Below are positions 59,606-64,000 of a DNA stretch of 64,000 nucleotides, in pieces. The position numbers were made by a program, and so were the translations under genes. The notes under the pieces were generated by a model, which did no database searches, was not told the origin of the DNA, and worked only from the letters and a program-made list of their open reading frames with translations. Numbering within the stretch: the stretch's first letter is position 1; each line of letters starts with the position of its first letter. The stretch covers positions 22,628,217 to 22,692,216 of the forward strand of contig ML682013.1 in the NCBI GenBank assembly GCA_007922195.1, written 5' to 3'. The stretch comes from Podocnemis expansa (lineage: Eukaryota; Chordata; Testudines; Podocnemididae).

Positions 59606-60945
59606 ATAATTTTTGATGGATGCTTTTACTTCTCACTGTTAAGTGATATTTGTAACATCTCCTAAGACTATCCTCTCATTTTCTTCCTTATGAAAATGAG
59701 TTCTACATCTTCTAGATCAAGTTTACGTTTCTCATTTTGTGGAAAAGTAGTACTGGAATCTTCCAAGGATTGAATCTGGCATATGGGTTTGCATCTGTTA
59801 TCTATTTAAACATTGTATTCCTCCTTTTCTCATCCATAAATTCTTGGATAATTTTTGGAACAAAATTATTGATCTTGTGAGCCAGTCACTTCCACCCTTG
59901 AGATAAAGGTTAGTTAGTCAATGCCAGAATGCACCGATAATGCTTGGCATGGTTTTTGTACAGCATATGTTTTGTGTTTTATTAAAAATCTCCATTTTAG
60001 AAGCATCTATGAACAGCACACATATCTCATATGCATTCTACAAAAGCCTGTAAATTATTCTGCCTGAATTCTTCAGAGAGTTAACCTTCATTTTCTAATA
60101 TATTGTTTCTGGATCAGCTGTTATATCTGCATCTGTGTCAATTTCTAGTTTGACTGTATAATTTCCAGGAATACAAGTAGCCAAGCAAGTCAATTTGTTC
60201 TATAATATGAAGGTGCTTCCCTCAGGAGCAAATGTTCTCTTTCTGTGCTAAAGTTTTTGCTATCACTAACGTCTCTTTCATGGGGAATCAACATCTGAGC
60301 TCCTTTGCTCTTAACTAATTTCATGCAAGAGAAAAAAAAGTAAACATATTACCTGTGTGTCATACACATACATTATGTATGGAATTTTGAGGTTACTATG
60401 TTTCATTTGGAATTCTGGACAAAAGTAAACAAGCAGATAATCTGTGTTTCTTTTCTTTAAAAGAATCAGCATTATTTATCTTATTTTCTTTCTTCTCTTC
60501 AAGACCCAAGCCAGCTCATTCTTTCGTTTTCTCTTTCTTTCCACTGGGTTTTCTTGCTCATGTTTCAAGACTTTTTTTCAGGACTTCTTAGAAAAACTTG
60601 TAGTCTTGGGAGTGAGTGACCTGAAAGGGGAACAATTTTCATCTCTCACATGGCAGTGCAAAACAGAACTGTGGTACATGGAATGCTGATTACATGTTCT
60701 CCAAGATATGACATTTCTCCCTACATACCTCAAAAGGCATTCTTCACAGACTTTCAGTGTTTCCAAGCACCTTGCAGCTCCCACTGACATCAAATGGAGA
60801 TGTATGTGTTCAGCACATATGAAAATCAAGTATTCTGCCTTTCAAAAATAAAATGCCTCTTCCTATTGTGATTCAGGCTTTTAAGATCCATAACTTGTTC
60901 CTTCTTACTCCTATTAAAATCTTGACTTATCAGTGATGTTATTAA
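59606..60945. other. No gene seen
   Basis: Unrecognised AT-rich sequence. Confidence 0.5.
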
Positions 60946-60953
60946 ATCTAGAT

Positions 60954-61116
60954 CAAGGGGGCCGCATGAAGACTAGTAGGTTAACCTGAGGGCTGCACCA
61001 CTGAAACCTTTTCATACAATAATATTGCAAATATTGGTAACAATAGTGTTGTTGTGGGCCACAGGAAATAGCTTTAGGGGCCGCATGCAGCCCAGGCCAG
61101 ATGTTTGAGACCCTTG
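60954..61116. mobile_element. Short hAT-like element (8 bp TSD)
   Basis: Starts CAAGGGGGCCGCATGAAGAC and ends GTTTGAGACCCTTG. Flanks ATCTAGAT (60946-60953) and GTCTAGAT (61117-61124) match at 7 of 8. GGCCGCATG occurs near both ends as a direct repeat. 163 bp, no coding capacity. Confidence 0.8.
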
Positions 61117-61124
61117 GTCTAGAT

Positions 61125-61469
61125 CCTGAAAAATCAGCTTTATTTAAAGTAAAAGCTAGCATTTTTAAAGTTAGATTCCATAATTCACTGTGGATTAGAT
61201 GTTGCCTTTGTGATTTCAGTGTAACAACTCTGACTTTAGATAGAATTGCCAGTTGATTTAAGAATGAAAGGCATCTCTATGAGATGTACAAAAATGTGCT
61301 GAATCTTATTCCATAGTATACAGAAAACATGTAGACGCAAAACTGAGCTACTCTTACTGTATATTTTGAGCTTAAAACATGGGACAGAAATGGTCTTTTA
61401 TTTTTCTTGACTTAGATACAATAAAGTCCATATTTTCCCAATGCATATGAAGGAAATCCTTTCCTTCCT
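61125..61469. other. No gene seen
   Basis: Unrecognised AT-rich sequence. Confidence 0.5.
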
Positions 61470-61585
61470 ACTGATTCAGCAACCATGTGCCTAATTTGAA
61501 AAGCCCCAATGATATCAAGTGGACTATTTGAGTGCTTAATAATCAGATATGTGTTTACACATGTGGTTGAATTGGAGCCCTTTTG
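61470..61585. repeat. Ancient amniote hairpin-type repeat relic
   Basis: TACTGATTCAGCAACCATGT, CCAATGATATCAAGTGGACT, GAGTGCTTAATAATCAGATA and TGAATTGGAGCCC follow the order of a hairpin repeat I remember from reptiles and birds (GATTCAGCAAAGCACTTAAG and a CCATTGAAGTCAATGG centre). Confidence 0.5.
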
Positions 61586-62736
61586 AGCATCATTTCTCTT
61601 GTGTAAAGTTACAGTGGTTGTCCTTGAGAAGTCAATAGTGAAATAGCTGCTGTATCTTGAATTAGACATCATTTTGGTGGTAATTTTTTATTGACAAAGT
61701 ATTTTAGTTATGACATTTCATAAGTATTTAAATATTGGTTTCACAAAATTAAAACGTGTCTTCTTCTTCTAAAGCACTTTTGCGATAAATTTCTTTATGA
61801 TATTCCATATGGCTATTGTTTAGTCACACTGACATAAATATGTGCCCAGATATTAAGCTGAGACCAAGAAATACAGGGATCATCTTAGGTTCCTCTTAAA
61901 GATATATTTAGCATACTTTCATTTTCATAAAATTCACAAATATGTGTTGGATCACTGCTGGAGAGTATGTGGAATTAAAAATATCCATATGTGATTGGCA
62001 AATCCCATGGCTCAGTAATATAGGTTAATGACTCTCAACTTAATAATTGATATATCAAAAATGAAATTACTAGTGGATTCATTGACTATGCATGTATATG
62101 TCCTCAGCATATAAAGCTAATCACTCTCTTAAAAAAAAAAAAGAAAAAAAAGAAAAGAAAAAAGAAAAAAAAATACCCCTTATAGTTCCTGCTATCATCA
62201 ATGTGTACTCTGGCAGGATTTTGGAGTGCATCTTGCCAATATCTCATGATTTAGTAAAATAAAGCATACATTCCTGGATAATATGAGACATGAGGATAAT
62301 ATACTGTGTCTTACTGATCAAGCTACCACTTATAGAAAGTGAAAAAGTAAAACAAAAAGCAAAATAGAGAAATATGGAAAATTTGTTTTCGTGTCAAACC
62401 TCTTAAATCTTTGACCTCTCTGCTAGTAATATATGAAATGTACAAAACTGACTGAGGTTAAACTTTGAGATTGTAACAACTCTTATTCAGAAGTTTTCAG
62501 TACTATACTGTAATTTGAAATGTAGCAATGATTTGACAACTGTGTTTCCCAGAAGGCTTCAAAATATGAATACAATTTGTTAATAATTTGCACTTCTATA
62601 ACAAGTTTTGTCCAAGGATGTGAGAGAACTTATCCTCAAAGTTTTTCAGACTGTACTGGCTAACACCTGGCTTCTCGGTTCAATACAAGATGTACTTTCA
62701 GAAAAATGTGTCGTATCTTATATGGACTTGTAGCTC
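61586..62736. other. No gene seen
   Basis: AT-rich sequence with an A-rich tract at 62130-62172. Confidence 0.5.
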
Positions 62737-62739
62737 TAT

Positions 62740-63158
62740 GGCCACATCTACACTAGGAAAAGTTAGTTTGAATTTGTTAATTCAAACTAATAAGTTCAAG
62801 TTTAGTTTGAACTAAACTTGAATTTATTATCTCGAGTTAACAATGTGGACTACTTCAAACTAACATTAGTTCAAATTAGTCCACCTTGTTAATTTGAACT
62901 AACTGCCGTTAGTTCAAATTTATTAAATCTGAATAAGGGTTAATCCCTGTCTACATTGTCCTTAATTTGAACTAATGATTGAACTAAGGGTTTAGTTCAA
63001 GCTAACTGGCAGGTCCTACTAGTTCAAACTAAGCTTTCATTAGTTTGAATTAAGGAATTCCTTAGTTCGAACTAATGAAAGCCTAATGTAGACAGGTATT
63101 AAATTAGTTTGAATTAAGCCTCCTTAATTTGAACTAACTTGCAAGTGTAGACACACCC
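62740..63158. mobile_element. MITE built on AGTTTGAACTAA words (3 bp TSD TAT)
   Basis: Ends GGCCACATCTACAC and GTGTAGACACACCC, flanked by TAT at 62737-62739 and 63159-63161. The interior is a chain of TTAGTTCAAACTAA-type hairpins; one near 63036-63080 is centred on GGAATTCC with two mismatches. Terminal-like motifs occur inside: AATGTGGACTA (62842), GTCTACATTG (62949), AATGTAGACAGG (63085). No GC-rich core. Confidence 0.9.
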
Positions 63159-63161
63159 TAT

Positions 63162-64000
63162 CAGTCTTACAGGCCATCTATATAGTGGGGCAATGTACAC
63201 CAGAGGGGTATGTGGTAAAGCACTCCAAAGCGATGGGCCCAAGCTATCCCATGTAGACTCTGTTGACATGCTCTAAAGGTACTTAGAGTACAATGCTGAA
63301 GGCCTGTTTCAAACAGTATTAAGTTAACACGTTAGAAACCTCCTAGAAGGTGCCAGTGGGGTCTACATATGGCAGCAAGAGTGCAATATTTTGGTTCATT
63401 CTAAAATTTACACTTCTCTGGTGCTCCTTGCCACACTGTATAGAGAGGCCTTAATCCCCACTGAGCAGTGCCTCACTGAGAATCTCGGAGTATGTTACTC
63501 AGCCCCAGAAGGAATGGCAAGTTTAAGTCTCAGGCATTATGAACCCTCCTTTTGAATTTACACCGAAGTGCATCAAAAGTAATTTCACTGAAATCAGTTG
63601 AGATAAATCATCATGAGATCAGAATCAGGACCCATTTCATCTTTGTGATGTAATGTGGCAATTCAGATAATTTTAGATGTTTAAGTATGCCTGTGGATTG
63701 GGCAGTGTGCTCTCAGTGGGTGCCCATAACTTTGGAATTTGCTTTGGTTTTTGCTTTCAGTGAGCGTTAGTTCATTTAGTTTCATGGCATGATCCATGTT
63801 TACTCAGGAATCTTAAGAGGGGTTGTTCTTAGGTGGTAGGATTTGAGTGGTTTCTGTTACAATAATGACCACAGTATCCTGGTCATTGTTACCAGATGCC
63901 ATCAGATAATAATGATCAAGATTACTATGCCTGCTTATATTGGCTGCAATTTTAAAACTATTTTAAGAATTTTGACTGCCCAAATAACCATAATTTTAAT
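63162..64000. other. No gene seen; repeat scrap at 63555-63632
   Basis: GAATTTACACCGAAGTG and GAGATCAGAATCAGGACCC (about 63555-63632) resemble one side of the amniote hairpin repeat also seen at 27820. The rest is unrecognised. Confidence 0.45.

Overview
This 64 kb window is vertebrate nuclear DNA, AT-rich and repeat-laden, with two runs of N (assembly gaps). The repeat types suggest a turtle (Testudines): degraded CR1 LINEs, a short SINE tail whose sequence I associate with turtles, and many elements whose ends read (AT)GTCTACAC / GTGTAGAC(AT). The assignment rests on remembered repeat sequence, not a database search, and a related sauropsid cannot be excluded. I see no intact host gene. Nearly all open frames are under 130 codons and lie in repeats or chance AT-rich sequence; the longer ones run through N or through LTR and transposon sequence. 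One weak candidate terminal exon lies at 50351-50682 (minus).

Layout. 1-12.8 kb: a truncated hAT-like end, a 901 bp hairpin-rich MITE with a GC-rich core and a gap (4456-5356), a MIR-like SINE, a retroviral-type LTR (7089-7485), a CR1 relic and a small hAT element. 12.8-14.6 kb: CR1 copy A, split by a GC-rich hAT element. 15-40 kb: mostly unrecognised AT-rich sequence with MITEs at 15.4, 18.0, 36.1 and 38.2 kb, SINE pieces, hAT elements at 23.5 and 25.6 kb, a CR1 relic at 33.8 kb and an L2-like reverse transcriptase relic at 37-37.8 kb. 40.9-45.6 kb: CR1 copy B, nearly the whole ORF2 including the endonuclease, broken by two MITEs and an LTR-like block and ending at a third MITE that runs into the second gap. 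47-54 kb: MITEs, a SINE with a 16 bp target duplication, two hAT elements and a probable long LTR. 54.7-59.6 kb: two plus-strand CR1 copies, the first split by a 2.26 kb hAT-type insertion that itself carries an LTR. 60.9-63.2 kb: another small hAT element and a MITE.

The most informative signal is the MITE group. Nine copies share a 14 bp terminal motif close to GGNNATGTCTACAC and have 3 bp flanking duplications (eight exact: ATA twice, TAT twice, TCA twice, TTG, ATG; one ACA/ATA). Several are chains of hairpins, each copy built from its own short self-complementary word, with internal copies of the terminal motif between modules. CR1 copies A and B act as each other's empty site, directly showing a MITE insertion in B and a hAT insertion in A. 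Seven hAT-like elements have 8 bp duplications matching at 7 or 8 of 8 positions.
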